Positions 32,236-41,090 of a stretch of DNA of 59,571 nucleotides are shown here, piece after piece (position 1 is the stretch's first letter; each line of letters begins with the position of its first letter). The notes beneath the pieces are model-generated. The model was given only the letters and a program-made list of their open reading frames with translations. It ran no database searches and was not told the origin of the DNA. The stretch comes from RBG-16-66-20 sp964564865. GTDB taxonomy: Bacteria > Pseudomonadota > Gammaproteobacteria > Burkholderiales > SG8-39. The position numbers and the translations under genes are program-made. The stretch lies in contig CAZMDA010000017.1 of assembly GCA_964564865.1 (NCBI GenBank), forward strand, positions 1 to 59,571, given 5' to 3'.

Positions 32236-33042
32236 TCAGTCCAGGCGGACGATGATGCCTTCGAGGTCCTTCGACGGCGCCGGGTAGCGCTGCATCACGA
32301 GCGGGTCGTGGCCGGGGATGATGTGCGCCGGCGATTCGGCCAGCGCGCGCAGCCTGCGGTAGCCCTCGACCATGTCGCCCACGCTGTAGACGATCGGGAA
32401 CGGCCGCACCTGCTCCATGTTGGCGTAGAAATGCGAGGCGTCCGAGGCGAGCACCACCCAGCCGCGCCGCGTCGCCACCCGCACCACCTGCAGGCCCATG
32501 GTGTGGCCGCCGACGAGGTGCAGCGAGACCCCGGGGGCGATCGCCGCGTCGCCATCGTGGAAGCGCACCCGCCCCGCGTAGACCCGGCGCACCATGCCCA
32601 CCACGTCCTCGACCTCGTAGGCGCCGCGGAACACCGGCTCGCCCATGTGGCGCCCGGTGGCGTAGCGCATCTCCTGGTCCTGGAGATGGAAGTCCGCCTG
32701 CGGGAACAGCTCGAAGTTGCCGATGTGGTCGTAGTGCAGGTGCGTCACCACCACGTCGCGCACGCTCGCCGCGTCGCAGCCCAGCAGCGCGAGGCCCGCC
32801 GCGGGGCAGCGGATATGGTCGCGCTGGCGCTTGGCCGCCATCGCCGCCGAGAAGCCGGTGTCGACCACGATCTCGCGGCCCGCACCCTTTCCGTCCGCCG
32901 GCCGGATCAGCCAGACGAAGTAATCGAGCGGCATGGGACCGTCGTGCTCGTCGTGCGGCAGGCCGCCCAGGAAGTTCTCCGCCGCGCGGCGCGCGTGGTG
33001 CGCGTACTTGATGGCGTAGACCTCGTACACCGGCGCGGTCAC
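32236..33042 (-). CDS. MBL-fold hydrolase, N-acyl homoserine lactonase-like
   Basis: A 268-residue metallo-beta-lactamase-fold protein. The zinc motif is VVTHLHYDHIGNF, with further ligands in HLVGGHTMGL, LASDASHFY and IIPGHDPL. This spacing fits the AiiA-like lactonase and dehydratase group. The GTG start overlaps the tyrS stop (GTGA). The 3' end lies 2 nt from the convergent enolase-superfamily gene. A role in sugar-acid lactone opening is as plausible as quorum quenching. Confidence 0.85.
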   Translation of the reverse strand: MTAPVYEVYAIKYAHHARRAAENFLGGLPHDEHDGPMPLDYFVWLIRPADGKGAGREIVVDTGFSAAMAAKRQRDHIRCPAAGLALLGCDAASVRDVVVTHLHYDHIGNFELFPQADFHLQDQEMRYATGRHMGEPVFRGAYEVEDVVGMVRRVYAGRVRFHDGDAAIAPGVSLHLVGGHTMGLQVVRVATRRGWVVLASDASHFYANMEQVRPFPIVYSVGDMVEGYRRLRALAESPAHIIPGHDPLVMQRYPAPSKDLEGIIVRLD

Positions 33043-34241
33043 GACAGGGTCACCCGCGCGACCTTGCGCTTGCCGACCTGCACCACGTAGGCCGCGCCCC
33101 TGGCGAGCACCAGCGAGCGCTCGGCGACGCGGCCGCCGTCCACCTTCACCCCGCCCTGCTCGATGACGCGGCTCGCCTCGGAGGCGCTCGGCACCAGCCC
33201 GGCCTGCTTGAGCAGCTGCACGATGGCGAGCCCGCCTTCGGGCACCCGCAGCGTCACCTCCGGCATGTCCTCCGGGAGGGCGCCGTCCCGGAAGCGCGCG
33301 TTGAACGCCTCGCCGGCGCGCGCCGCGGCGGCGCGGCCGTGGAAGCGCTCGACGATCTCCAGCGCCAGCGCGAACTTGACCTCGCGCGGGTTGGCGCCCT
33401 CGGCCACGGCGCGCTTCTTCTCCCGGATGCGGGACAGGGGCTCGAACGACAGCAGCTCCAGGTAGCGCCACATGAGCTCGTCGGAGATGCGCATCAGCTT
33501 GCCGAAGATCTCGGCCGGCGCCTCGGCGATGCCGATGTAGTTGCCGAGCGACTTGGACATCTTCTCCACGCCGTCGGTGCCCTCCAGCAGCGGCATGGTG
33601 AGGATGCATTGCGCTTCCTGGCCGAAGTCCTTCTGCAGCTCGCGACCCACCAGCAGGTTGAACTTCTGGTCGGTGCCGCCCAGCTCGACGTCGGCCTTCA
33701 TCGCCACCGAGTCGTAGCCCTGCATGAGCGGGTACAGCAGCTCGTGCACCGCGATGGGCTGCTGGGCGCGCAAGCGCTTGGCGAAGTCGTCGCGCTCCAG
33801 CACGCGCGCCACGGTGTAGCGCGCGCACAGGCGGATCATGCCCTCGGCGCCCAGCTTGTCGGACCACTCGGAGTTGAACAGCACCTGCGTCTTCTCCGGG
33901 TCGAGGATCTTGGCCATCTGCGCGCGGTAGCTCTTGGCGTTCTCCAGGATCTGCTCGCGCGACAGCGGCGGCCGGGTCTGGTTCTTGCCGGTGGGGTCGC
34001 CGATCATGCCGGTGAAGTCGCCGATCAGGAACTGCACCTGGTGGCCGAGGTCCTGGAAGTGCCGCAGCTTGTTGATCACCACGGTGTGCCCCAGGTGCAG
34101 GTCGGGCGCGGTGGGGTCCAGCCCCAGCTTCACCCGCAGCGCCCGCCCGGTCTTCAGCTTGCGCACGAGCTCCTCCTCCACGATCAGCTCGTGGCAGCCG
34201 CGCTTGATGACCTCGAGGGCCTCCGGAACCGGGATCGTCAT
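33039..34241 (-). CDS. tyrS: Tyrosyl-tRNA synthetase
   Basis: A 400-residue class I synthetase. The HIGH-type motif is HLGH (49-52). GTDQKFNL lies near 189-196, KMSKS is at 227-231, and an S4 RNA-binding domain occupies about 335-400. This is the TyrZ-like subfamily common in betaproteobacteria (LGLDPTAPDLHLGHTVV). It charges tRNA-Tyr with tyrosine. The ATG at 34241 begins MTIPVPEALEV and is divergent from the M23 peptidase gene, whose 5' end is in the assembly gap. Confidence 0.95.
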   Translation of the reverse strand: MTIPVPEALEVIKRGCHELIVEEELVRKLKTGRALRVKLGLDPTAPDLHLGHTVVINKLRHFQDLGHQVQFLIGDFTGMIGDPTGKNQTRPPLSREQILENAKSYRAQMAKILDPEKTQVLFNSEWSDKLGAEGMIRLCARYTVARVLERDDFAKRLRAQQPIAVHELLYPLMQGYDSVAMKADVELGGTDQKFNLLVGRELQKDFGQEAQCILTMPLLEGTDGVEKMSKSLGNYIGIAEAPAEIFGKLMRISDELMWRYLELLSFEPLSRIREKKRAVAEGANPREVKFALALEIVERFHGRAAAARAGEAFNARFRDGALPEDMPEVTLRVPEGGLAIVQLLKQAGLVPSASEASRVIEQGGVKVDGGRVAERSLVLARGAAYVVQVGKRKVARVTLS

Positions 34242-34293
34242 TTCTTGGTAAACTCGCGCAGGCTTCTGATAAACAAAGAATTCTAGCCGATGC

Positions 34294-34393
34294 NNNNNNN
34301 NNNNNNNNNNNNNNNNNNNNNNNNNNNNNNNNNNNNNNNNNNNNNNNNNNNNNNNNNNNNNNNNNNNNNNNNNNNNNNNNNNNNNNNNNNNNN
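34294..34393. other. Assembly gap (100 N)
   Basis: Exactly 100 N. The true length is unknown, as is usual for scaffold gaps. It hides the start of the M23 peptidase gene and part of the tyrS promoter region. Confidence 0.98.
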
Positions 34394-35670
34394 TGATCCG
34401 GAACCTTTCCCTGGCACGGGCCGGCGTCCTGGCGGTGCTGGCGTTGTCCGGCATGGTCGCCGCGCTCGCCACCATCAGCGAGGCGCCGGAGGCGCAGCTG
34501 CTGCTGCCCAAGGCGACGCTGCCCGAGCCGCTGCCCATCGCGATCGAGGAGGCGACGCTGCCCGCGCCGGCAAGCTACGTCCGCGAGGAGCGGTTCCAGC
34601 GCGGCGACACCGTCGCCGCGCTGCTGGGGCGCCTGGGCGTCGGCGAGCCGGACGCCCGGGCGTTGGCCCGCCTGCCCCAACTGCGCCAGTTCCGCCCGGG
34701 GACCACGGTCACCGCGGACGTGCGCCCCGACGGCGCGCTGGTCTCGCTCTCGTTCCTGTCGCCGCGCGACGCGCTGGTGCGCATCGAGCGCGGCAACGCC
34801 GGCCTCGCGGCCAGCGAGTCCCCGGCCACGCTCACCACGCGCCAGGAGATGAAATCGGCCGAGATCCGCAGCTCGCTGTTCGCCGCGACCGACGCGGCCG
34901 GGATCCCGGATTCGGTGGCGATGCAGCTGGCGGACATCTTCGGCGGCGACGTCGACTTCCACCGCGACCTGCGCCGGGGCGACCGCCTCGCGGTGGTCTA
35001 CGAGTCCCACACGCTCGAGGGACGCGCGGTGCGCGCCGGGCGCGTGCTGGCCGCGGAGTTCGTCAACCAGGGCCGCAGCCTGCGCGCGGTATGGTTCGCC
35101 GCGGCGGATGCCGAGGGCCGCCGCAGCGGCGGCTATTACGCGCCGGACGGCAAGAACCTGCGCAAGGCGTTCCTGCGCTCGCCGCTGGAGTTCTCCCGGG
35201 TGAGCTCGGGCTTCGGCATGCGCAGGCATCCGTTCATGCAGACCTGGCGCGCGCACCAGGGCGTGGACTACGCGGCGCCCGCCGGCACGCGGGTCCGGGC
35301 CGCGGGCGACGGCGTGGTGGAGTTCGCCGGACGCCAGGGCGGCTACGGCAACGTGGTGATCCTGCGCCACGGCGGCAGCACCACCACCCTTTACGCGCAC
35401 CTGAAGGGCTTTGCGCCCGGCATCCGCAAGGGGGCGCGCGTGGCGCAGGGCGGCACGGTGGGGTTCGTCGGCCAGACCGGCTGGGCGACCGGGCCGCACC
35501 TGCATTACGAGTTCCGCGTCGGCGGCGCGGCGCGCGACCCGCTGCGCATGGCCCTGCCGGCCGCCTTGCCGGTGCCGGCGGCGGACCTGCCCTACTTCCG
35601 CGCCCAGGGCGCGCCATTGCTGGCGCAGCTCGATTTCCTGTCCGGGACGCGCATCGCGCTGTTCGAGTGA
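34394..35670 (+). CDS. M23-family peptidoglycan metallopeptidase, 5' end missing in gap
   Basis: The in-frame sequence resumes after the gap with RNLSLARAGVLAVLALSGMV, a membrane anchor or uncleaved signal. An OapA/LysM-like N-terminal region follows. The LytM domain has SSGFGMRRHPFMQTW, AHQGVDYAAPAGT with the His/Asp zinc ligands, and the final HLHYEFRV motif. It hydrolyses peptidoglycan cross-links or acts as an activator of other hydrolases. The ATG at 34290 just before the gap is a possible start, but the frame cannot be checked. Followed by anmK 48 nt downstream, it forms a cell-wall turnover pair. Confidence 0.88.
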
Positions 35671-35718
35671 CTCGCCGGCCGGCCGGGCGTGCTTGACCAC
35701 GCTGCTTGAGACGCCTGC

Positions 35719-36801
35719 TTGAGTAACCTTTACGCGGGCCTGATGTCGGGCACCAGCCTCGACGGCGTCGACGCGGTGCTGGCGGACTTCGGCGGCCCGC
35801 GCCTGCGCATCCTCGCCAGCAGCCACGTTGCGTTCGATGCCGTCCTGCGCGCCGAACTGCTCGCGCTCAATACGCCCGGCGACAACGAACTGGAACGGGC
35901 CGCGCTCGCCGGCAATGCCCTGGCGCGCCACTATGCCGGCGCGATCGCCGCCCTGGGCGCGCCCGCGCACGGCGAGGTGCGCGCCATCGGCTGCCACGGC
36001 CAGACCGTCCGCCACCGACCCGGGGATGGGTACACGCTCCAGATCGGCAACGCCGCGCTGCTCGCCGAACTCACCGGCCTCGCCGTCGTGGCCGACTTCC
36101 GCAGCCGCGACGTCGCGGCCGGCGGCCAGGGCGCGCCGCTCGCGCCGGCCTTCCATGCCGCGGTGTTCGCCAGCCCGGACGAGGATCGCGTCGCGCTCAA
36201 CCTGGGCGGCATCGCGAACATCACCTCGCTCCCCCGCGCCGGTACGGTGCTCGGCTTCGATACCGGGCCGGCCAACTGCCTGCTGGACCTCTGGTCTGCC
36301 CGCCATCTGGGCACGGCACACGACGAAGGCGGGGCCTGGGCCGAGGGCGGCACGGTGGATGCCGCGCTGCTCGCCGGAATGCTGGAGGAGCCGTTCTTCA
36401 GCGCGGCGCCGCCCAAGAGCACGGGGCGCGACCTGTTCAACGCCCGCTGGCTGGAGAGCAGGCTGCGGGGCACGGAGGACCCGCGCGCGGTGCAGGCAAC
36501 GCTGCTGGAGCTCACCGCGCGCAGCATCGCGGACGCGGTCGCGCGGCATGCCCCGGGCGCGCGGCGGGTGATCGCCTGCGGCGGCGGCGCGCGCAACGGC
36601 GCCCTCATGCGGCGGCTGTCGGCGTTGCTGGCGCCTGCGGTGGTGGAATCCAGCGACCGGCATGGCCTGGCGCCGGGCTTGGTGGAGGCGGCGGCCTTTG
36701 CCTGGCTCGCCCGGCAGGCCGTGGAAGGCCGGTCCGGCAACCTGCCGTCGGTCACCGGCGCGCGGGGCGCGCGCGTGCTGGGAGCGATCTACCCGCCGTA
36801 G
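35719..36801 (+). CDS. anmK: Anhydro-N-acetylmuramic acid kinase
   Basis: A 360-residue ASKHA-fold kinase. It has GLMSGTSLDGVDAVLADFG, GCHGQTVRHRPGDGYTLQIG, VVADFRSRDVAAGGQGAPL, NLGGIANIT, and VIACGGGARNGALM. AnmK cleaves and phosphorylates 1,6-anhydroMurNAc during wall recycling in the cytosol. The start is TTG at 35719, reading SNLYAGLMSGTSLDG. No nearby ATG gives a full-length family N-terminus. It follows the M23 peptidase, fitting peptidoglycan recycling. Confidence 0.93.
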   Translation: MSNLYAGLMSGTSLDGVDAVLADFGGPRLRILASSHVAFDAVLRAELLALNTPGDNELERAALAGNALARHYAGAIAALGAPAHGEVRAIGCHGQTVRHRPGDGYTLQIGNAALLAELTGLAVVADFRSRDVAAGGQGAPLAPAFHAAVFASPDEDRVALNLGGIANITSLPRAGTVLGFDTGPANCLLDLWSARHLGTAHDEGGAWAEGGTVDAALLAGMLEEPFFSAAPPKSTGRDLFNARWLESRLRGTEDPRAVQATLLELTARSIADAVARHAPGARRVIACGGGARNGALMRRLSALLAPAVVESSDRHGLAPGLVEAAAFAWLARQAVEGRSGNLPSVTGARGARVLGAIYPP

Positions 36802-36810
36802 ATCCGCCCG

Positions 36811-36838
36811 AAATGCAAACGGGGGCTTGCGCCCCCGT
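36811..36838 (-). terminator. Intrinsic terminator of erpA
   Basis: On the minus strand ACGGGGGC and GCCCCCGT pair around GCAA, then TTGCATTT follows. The U-tract is interrupted, so strength is moderate. Confidence 0.6.
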
Positions 36839-36873
36839 CGGCAGAACGTGGTCTGTCCCTGATCTGCGCGGAA

Positions 36874-37236
36874 CTATGCCGAGAAGGACGAGCCGCAGCC
36901 GCAGGTGGTGGTCGCGTTCGGGTTCTTGATCACGAACTGGGCGCCTTCCAGGCCTTCGCTGTAGTCGATCTCGGCGCCGACCAGGTACTGGTAGCTCATC
37001 GGGTCGATGAGCAGCGTGACGCCGTCCTTCTCCATCACGGTGTCGTCCTCGTTCTTCACCTCGTCGAAGGTGAAGCCGTACTGGAAGCCCGAGCAGCCGC
37101 CGCCGGAGACGAACACGCGGAGCTTCAGCTCCGGGTTGCCCTCCTCCTCGATCAGCTGCTTCACCTTGCCCGCCGCGTTGTCGGTGAAGACCAGCGGCGC
37201 GGGCATCTCGGCAATCTGTTCGGTCACTGCGTTCAT
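36874..37236 (-). CDS. erpA: Iron-sulfur cluster insertion protein ErpA
   Basis: A 120-residue A-type carrier. The three cluster ligands are Cys 48 in SGGGCSGFQYGF and Cys 112/114 in TTCGCGSSF. The N-terminal MNAVTEQ and LVFTDNAAGKVKQLI fit ErpA rather than IscA. It delivers Fe-S clusters to apoproteins in the cytosol. It is followed by its own terminator. Confidence 0.94.
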   Translation of the reverse strand: MNAVTEQIAEMPAPLVFTDNAAGKVKQLIEEEGNPELKLRVFVSGGGCSGFQYGFTFDEVKNEDDTVMEKDGVTLLIDPMSYQYLVGAEIDYSEGLEGAQFVIKNPNATTTCGCGSSFSA

Positions 37237-37296
37237 CGTCTGCTCCTTGGAATCCGGGTCAATACCACTGTGCCACTCTGTACCGCGCCATGCCGA

Positions 37297-37692
37297 TCAG
37301 GAGGCGAGCTTCAACTCGACCGCCTTGCTCGCATCCGCGCCGTGGTGCACCAGCCGCCCCTCGACCACCGCGCCCTGCTGGATCTCGATGCTCTTGTAGT
37401 GCACGTCCCCTTTGACACGCGAACTGGCCTGGAGTTCGAGCGACTCGTGGCAATGCACCGGACCGTTGATGGTGCCGTTGACCACGATGTGCGCGGCCTG
37501 CACCTCGCCGTCGATGCGCGCGTGCTCGGACACCACCAGGGTGCCCGCCTGGTCGGGCAGCGCGGCGACATTGCCGCGCACCGCCCCGTCCACGCGCAGC
37601 CCGCCGCTGAAGAACACGTTGCCCTCGATCCGCGTGGTGGCGCCGATCAGGCTGTCAATGCGGTTCTGCGGCTTGCTGGCCTTGCGAAACAT
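37297..37692 (-). CDS. Bactofilin family cytoskeletal protein
   Basis: A 131-residue bactofilin. The right-handed beta-helix core (about 18-115) is built from short repeats such as EGNVFFSGGLRVDGAVRGNV, EHARIDGEVQAAHIVVNGTI and VKGDVHYKSIEI. Flanking tails are short and disordered. Bactofilins polymerise into membrane-associated filaments that shape cells. It lies 60 bp from erpA and 45 bp from the coiled-coil gene upstream, all on one strand. Confidence 0.92.
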   Translation of the reverse strand: MFRKASKPQNRIDSLIGATTRIEGNVFFSGGLRVDGAVRGNVAALPDQAGTLVVSEHARIDGEVQAAHIVVNGTINGPVHCHESLELQASSRVKGDVHYKSIEIQQGAVVEGRLVHHGADASKAVELKLAS

Positions 37693-37737
37693 GGCTCGCT
37701 CTCCTTGCCCAGGGCGCCCGGCAAGTCGCCCATGCTC

Positions 37738-38493
37738 TCAACCCGGGGTCGCATTCTGGGTCGCTATCGCCGCCGTCGACCCGTCCTCGTAGATCCGGAC
37801 CTGCACCGTTCCGACCTTCGCCTTCGGGCTCACCCGGAACGTTCCCTCGATCCGCTGGAAGTGCTTGAAAGACAAACGGAAAGGGGGCGTGCCGGCACCC
37901 ACGGCGTCCGGCACGGTGATGATAGCACTCCGCCCGTCTTCCGTCAGGTTCACCGCCAGTTCCAGGCGGCCGGCGAAATCCTTGCCCTTGCGCGCCGCCG
38001 AGGCGCGCAGCAGCAGGCGGTAGCGGAACTCTCCCGGCAGGACGTCCGGCTCCACCTTGAAGCGCAGGATGCCCAGCGGGGCGGCGGCGGTCGCCTCGGA
38101 GGACAGCATGCTCTCGAAAATGGCCAGTTCCTCGCGCAGGCGGGCGTTGTCCTGCTCGAGGTTGCGGATCTGCTGCGCCAGCTTCTGCTGAGCCGTGCGC
38201 TCGATGGACAGGCGGCTCTCGGCGGCATTGGCCGAGGCGCGCAGGCCATCCAGCTCGCTGCGCAGCGCGGCAAGGTCGGTTCGCGCCTTGGCCAATTCCT
38301 GCTCGATCTCGCCGCGGTCGAAGCCCGCGAAGCGCCGGCCGGCATCGTACATCCAGGCCGCCAGCGCGGCGGAGAACGCGAACAGGACGGCGAGCAGCAG
38401 CCAGCGCAGGTACCAGGGCACGTGCGTGCGCACCGACACCCTCGGGGCGGCGATCCCGAAGCGCTGGCGCAGTTTCCAGAGGCGGCGCGCCAC
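37738..38493 (-). CDS. DUF6776-like inner-membrane coiled-coil protein
   Basis: A 251-residue protein. A basic N-terminus (about 1-27) precedes one transmembrane helix, LRWLLLAVLFAFSAALAAW at 29-47. A coiled coil spans about 60-130 (EIEQELAKARTDLAALRSEL and onward). A beta-rich periplasmic domain of about 120 residues follows. It belongs to a betaproteobacterial conserved family (DUF6776) of unknown function found beside bactofilin and argC. The GTG start at 38493 gives MARRLWKLRQ; a link to the bactofilin filament is inferred from position only. Confidence 0.75.
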   Translation of the reverse strand: MARRLWKLRQRFGIAAPRVSVRTHVPWYLRWLLLAVLFAFSAALAAWMYDAGRRFAGFDRGEIEQELAKARTDLAALRSELDGLRASANAAESRLSIERTAQQKLAQQIRNLEQDNARLREELAIFESMLSSEATAAAPLGILRFKVEPDVLPGEFRYRLLLRASAARKGKDFAGRLELAVNLTEDGRSAIITVPDAVGAGTPPFRLSFKHFQRIEGTFRVSPKAKVGTVQVRIYEDGSTAAIATQNATPG

Positions 38494-38505
38494 CCTCGCC
38501 CTTCT

Positions 38506-39552
38506 CTAAGGCACCACCGGCGCCTGCTGCAGGCCGAGCGTCTCGGGGAAGCCGAACATGATGTTCATGTTCTGCACCGCCTGGCCCGAGGCGCCCTTCA
38601 TGAGGTTGTCGATCACCGACAGCACCACCAGGGTGTCGGACCCGGCGGCGCTCTCCGGGGGCCGGTGCAGCGCGATGCGGCAGACGTTGGCGGCACGCGC
38701 CGAGCGCGTGTCCGGGTGGCTCCCCGCGGGCAGGACGTCCACGAACGGCTCGCCGGCGTAGCGCTTCTCGAACAGTTCCTGGAAGTTGGCTTCCTTCGTG
38801 ATGCGCGCATACAGCGTGGCGTGGATGCCGCGGATCATCGGCGTCAGGTGCGGGGTGAACACCAGGCCCACGTCGCGGCCGGCGGCCCGCGCGAGCTCCT
38901 GCCGGATCTCGGGCCAGTGGCGATGGCCCGCCACGCCGTAGGCCATGAAGTTGTCCGCCGCCTCGGCGTACATGAGGTGCAGCTCCATCTTGCGCCCCGC
39001 GCCGGACACGCCCGACTTCGCGTCCGCGATCAGGTGCCCGACATCCACCACGCCGGCCTCGACCAGCGGCAGCAGCCCGAGCTGCACCGCGGTCGGGTAG
39101 CAGCCGGGATTGGCGACCAGGCGCGCGCCGCGGATCCGGTCGCGGTTCACCTCGCAAAGTCCGTACACCGCCTCGGCGAGCAGCTCGGGGGACGCATGCT
39201 TGACCTTGTACCAGCGCTCCCATTCGGCGGCGTCCCGGAAGCGGAAGTCCGCCGAGATGTCGATGACGCGGGCGCCGGCGGCGAGCAGCTCGCGCGCCTC
39301 GCCCATGGCGATGCCGTTCGGCGTGGCGAAGAACACGACGTCGCACTTGCCCAGCGCGGCCTTCTCCGGGTGCGAGAAGGCGAGCGCCACGCGACCGCGC
39401 AAGCTCGGAAACACGGCGCTGACCGCCTTGCCCGCTTCCTGCCGCGACGTGATCGCGGCCAGTTCGACCTGCGGATGCTGCGCCAGCAGGCGCAGCAGTT
39501 CCACTCCGGTGTAGCCGGTGCCGCCGACGATGCCCGCCTTGATGGTCTTCAT
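38506..39552 (-). CDS. argC: N-acetyl-gamma-glutamyl-phosphate reductase
   Basis: A 348-residue enzyme. The NADP-binding start is KAGIVGGTGYTGVELLRLL, the catalytic Cys 151 is in VANPGCYPTAVQLGLLPLVE, and the later AKSGVSGAGRK, AYGVAGHRHWPEI and VFTPHLTPMIRGI segments are typical. It makes N-acetylglutamate semialdehyde in arginine biosynthesis. A terminator separates it from the upstream rpsI gene, so it has its own promoter between about 39553 and 39584 or reads through. Confidence 0.95.
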   Translation of the reverse strand: MKTIKAGIVGGTGYTGVELLRLLAQHPQVELAAITSRQEAGKAVSAVFPSLRGRVALAFSHPEKAALGKCDVVFFATPNGIAMGEARELLAAGARVIDISADFRFRDAAEWERWYKVKHASPELLAEAVYGLCEVNRDRIRGARLVANPGCYPTAVQLGLLPLVEAGVVDVGHLIADAKSGVSGAGRKMELHLMYAEAADNFMAYGVAGHRHWPEIRQELARAAGRDVGLVFTPHLTPMIRGIHATLYARITKEANFQELFEKRYAGEPFVDVLPAGSHPDTRSARAANVCRIALHRPPESAAGSDTLVVLSVIDNLMKGASGQAVQNMNIMFGFPETLGLQQAPVVP

Positions 39553-39584
39553 GTCGTCTCCGCCTTCTCGAGCTGCCTGCTGCC

Positions 39585-39614
39585 GAAAAACAAAAGCCGC
39601 CTTGCGGCGGCTTT
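39585..39614 (-). terminator. Intrinsic terminator of the rplM-rpsI operon
   Basis: On the minus strand AAAAGCCGCC and GGCGGCTTTT pair around GCAA, then GTTTTTC follows. It starts 30 nt after the rpsI stop. Confidence 0.85.
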
Positions 39615-39643
39615 TCTTGGTCCGGGGCCGGGGCCCCGTGGGA

Positions 39644-40036
39644 TCAGCGTTTCGAGTACTGCTTGCGCCGCCGCGCCTTGTGCAAGCCGACCTTCTTTCG
39701 CTCCACTTCGCGCGCGTCGCGGGTCACGAGGCCCGCGGCGCTGAGCACCGGCTTGAGCGCGGCATCATACTCGATGAGCGCGCGCGTCAGGCCGTGGCGC
39801 ACCGCGCCCGCCTGGCCGTTCTCGCCCCCGCCCTGCACGTTGACCGAGATGTCGAAGCTCGCCTGGCTCTTGGTGAGCTCGAGCGGCTGGCGCACCACCA
39901 TGCGGCCGGTCTCGCGGCCGAAGAACTCGTCCACCGGCTTGCCGTTGACGACGAACTGGCCCTTGCCGGCCTTGAGGAACACGCGCGCGACGGCGCTCTT
40001 GCGCCGCCCGGTACCGTAGTAGTAATCGCCGACCAT
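39644..40036 (-). CDS. rpsI: 30S ribosomal protein S9
   Basis: A 130-residue protein with YYYGTGRRKSAVARVFLKAG at the start, VRHGLTRALIEYD in the middle and the basic C-terminal GLHKARRRKQYSKR whose end reaches the ribosomal P site. The ATG at 40036 begins MVGDYYYGTG, 1 nt after the rplM stop, the standard L13-S9 operon. Confidence 0.97.
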   Translation of the reverse strand: MVGDYYYGTGRRKSAVARVFLKAGKGQFVVNGKPVDEFFGRETGRMVVRQPLELTKSQASFDISVNVQGGGENGQAGAVRHGLTRALIEYDAALKPVLSAAGLVTRDAREVERKKVGLHKARRRKQYSKR

Positions 40037-40037
40037 G

Positions 40038-40466
40038 TCAGATGTCCAGTGCCTTGGGTTGTTGCGCCGAATGCGGGTGCTTGGAATCGGCGTAGATCTT
40101 GAGCTTGCGCAGCATCGCGTTGCCGAGCGGCCCCTTGGGCAGCATGCCCTTGACCGCCTTCTGCAGCGCGCGCCCCGGGAAGCGGGCATTCAGCTTCGCG
40201 AAGTCGGTTTCCTTGATGCCGCCGGGGAAGGTGGTGTGGCGGTAGTACTTCTTGCCCAGTTCCTTGCGGCCGGTGACGCGCACCTTGCCCGCATTCACCA
40301 CGACGATGAAGTCGCCGGTGTCCACATGCGGCGTGTACTCGGGCTTGTGCTTGCCGCGCAGACGCATGGCGATGCGCGAGGCGAGCCGGCCGAGCACTTT
40401 GTTCTGGGCATCCACGACGTACCAGTCGTGGACGGCGGTCTCGGCTTTGGCGCTGTAGGTCTTCAT
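40038..40466 (-). CDS. rplM: 50S ribosomal protein L13
   Basis: A 142-residue protein: MKTYSAKAETAVHDWYVVDA, LGRLASRIAMRLRGKHKPEY, and GMLPKGPLGNAMLRKLKIY. The ATG at 40466 is the canonical family start; the longer open frame begins inside the leader. It leads the rplM-rpsI operon. In E. coli, L13 represses its own operon at the leader; here the leader contains a terminator-like hairpin. Confidence 0.97.
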   Translation of the reverse strand: MKTYSAKAETAVHDWYVVDAQNKVLGRLASRIAMRLRGKHKPEYTPHVDTGDFIVVVNAGKVRVTGRKELGKKYYRHTTFPGGIKETDFAKLNARFPGRALQKAVKGMLPKGPLGNAMLRKLKIYADSKHPHSAQQPKALDI

Positions 40467-40512
40467 CGTCTCGTTGCGTTCGTGCGGCTGGAGAAAAGGC
40501 GCGAATGGTAGC

Positions 40513-40544
40513 AAAAAAACGGCGCAACCTGTTGAGGTTGCGCC
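40513..40544 (-). terminator. Terminator-like hairpin in the rplM leader (candidate attenuator)
   Basis: On the minus strand GGCGCAACC and GGTTGCGCC pair around TCAACA and are followed by GTTTTTTTG. It lies 47 nt upstream of the rplM ATG and downstream of a good promoter at 40595-40623. It is therefore positioned to stop rplM transcription early unless prevented. There is no gene upstream on this strand for it to terminate: the next gene, OsmC, is on the plus strand. Confidence 0.75.
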
Positions 40545-40594
40545 TGAATGTTCCAAATCACCGCCCTTGGCAGGCGGGTGGAGGAGACAGTCGC

Positions 40595-40623
40595 ATTATG
40601 CGCCCAGAATTGCTGCAACGCAA
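40595..40623 (-). promoter_or_regulatory. Candidate sigma-70 promoter of rplM-rpsI
   Basis: Minus-strand TTGCGT (40618-40623) and CATAAT (40595-40600) are separated by 17 nt. This predicts transcription starting near 40588 and a leader of about 120 nt containing the hairpin at 40513-40544. Confidence 0.55.
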
Positions 40624-40670
40624 CACGTTTTAATTCCCTTAAAATCATGGCCTTATAAATTGGAGCGGAA

Positions 40671-41090
40671 ATGGACTGCACAGTACGCTGGAGCGGTGAA
40701 GGAATGTCCTTCCTGGCCGAGACCGGGAGCAACCACCTGCTGGCCATGGACGGGGCTCCCGACGGCGGCGGGCGGAACCTCGCCCCGCGCCCGATGGAGA
40801 CGCTGCTGGCGGGCGCCGGCGGCTGCACCGCCTACGACGTGGTGGTGATCCTGAAGAAGAACGGGCAGGACGTGACCGGCTGCGAGGTCCGGCTGGAGGC
40901 CGAGCGCGCAGCGACCGATCCCAAGGTGTTCACGAAGATCCATTACCGCTTCCGGGTGCGCGGCCGCAACCTGAAGCACAACCTGGTCGAGCAGGCGGTG
41001 CGCCTGTCGCACGAAAAGTACTGCTCCGCGACCGCGATCCTGGAGAAGACCGCGGCGATTACCAGGGAACTCGAGATCGTCGAGGGCTAG
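40671..41090 (+). CDS. OsmC-family peroxiredoxin-like protein
   Basis: A 139-residue protein with the two redox Cys of the family: Cys 52 in LLAGAGGCTAYDVV and Cys 118 in SHEKYCSATAIL. The RPMETLLAG segment is typical of the YhfA-like branch. OsmC/Ohr proteins reduce organic hydroperoxides, but the YhfA branch is less characterised. GGAG precedes the ATG at good spacing. It is divergent from rplM and ends against the convergent glycosyltransferase stop. Confidence 0.9.
   Translation: MDCTVRWSGEGMSFLAETGSNHLLAMDGAPDGGGRNLAPRPMETLLAGAGGCTAYDVVVILKKNGQDVTGCEVRLEAERAATDPKVFTKIHYRFRVRGRNLKHNLVEQAVRLSHEKYCSATAILEKTAAITRELEIVEG

Noticed and set aside
32236..33042. Dedicated quorum-quenching lactonase
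   Set aside because: The motif also fits other MBL lactonases, and neighbouring genes point to sugar acids.
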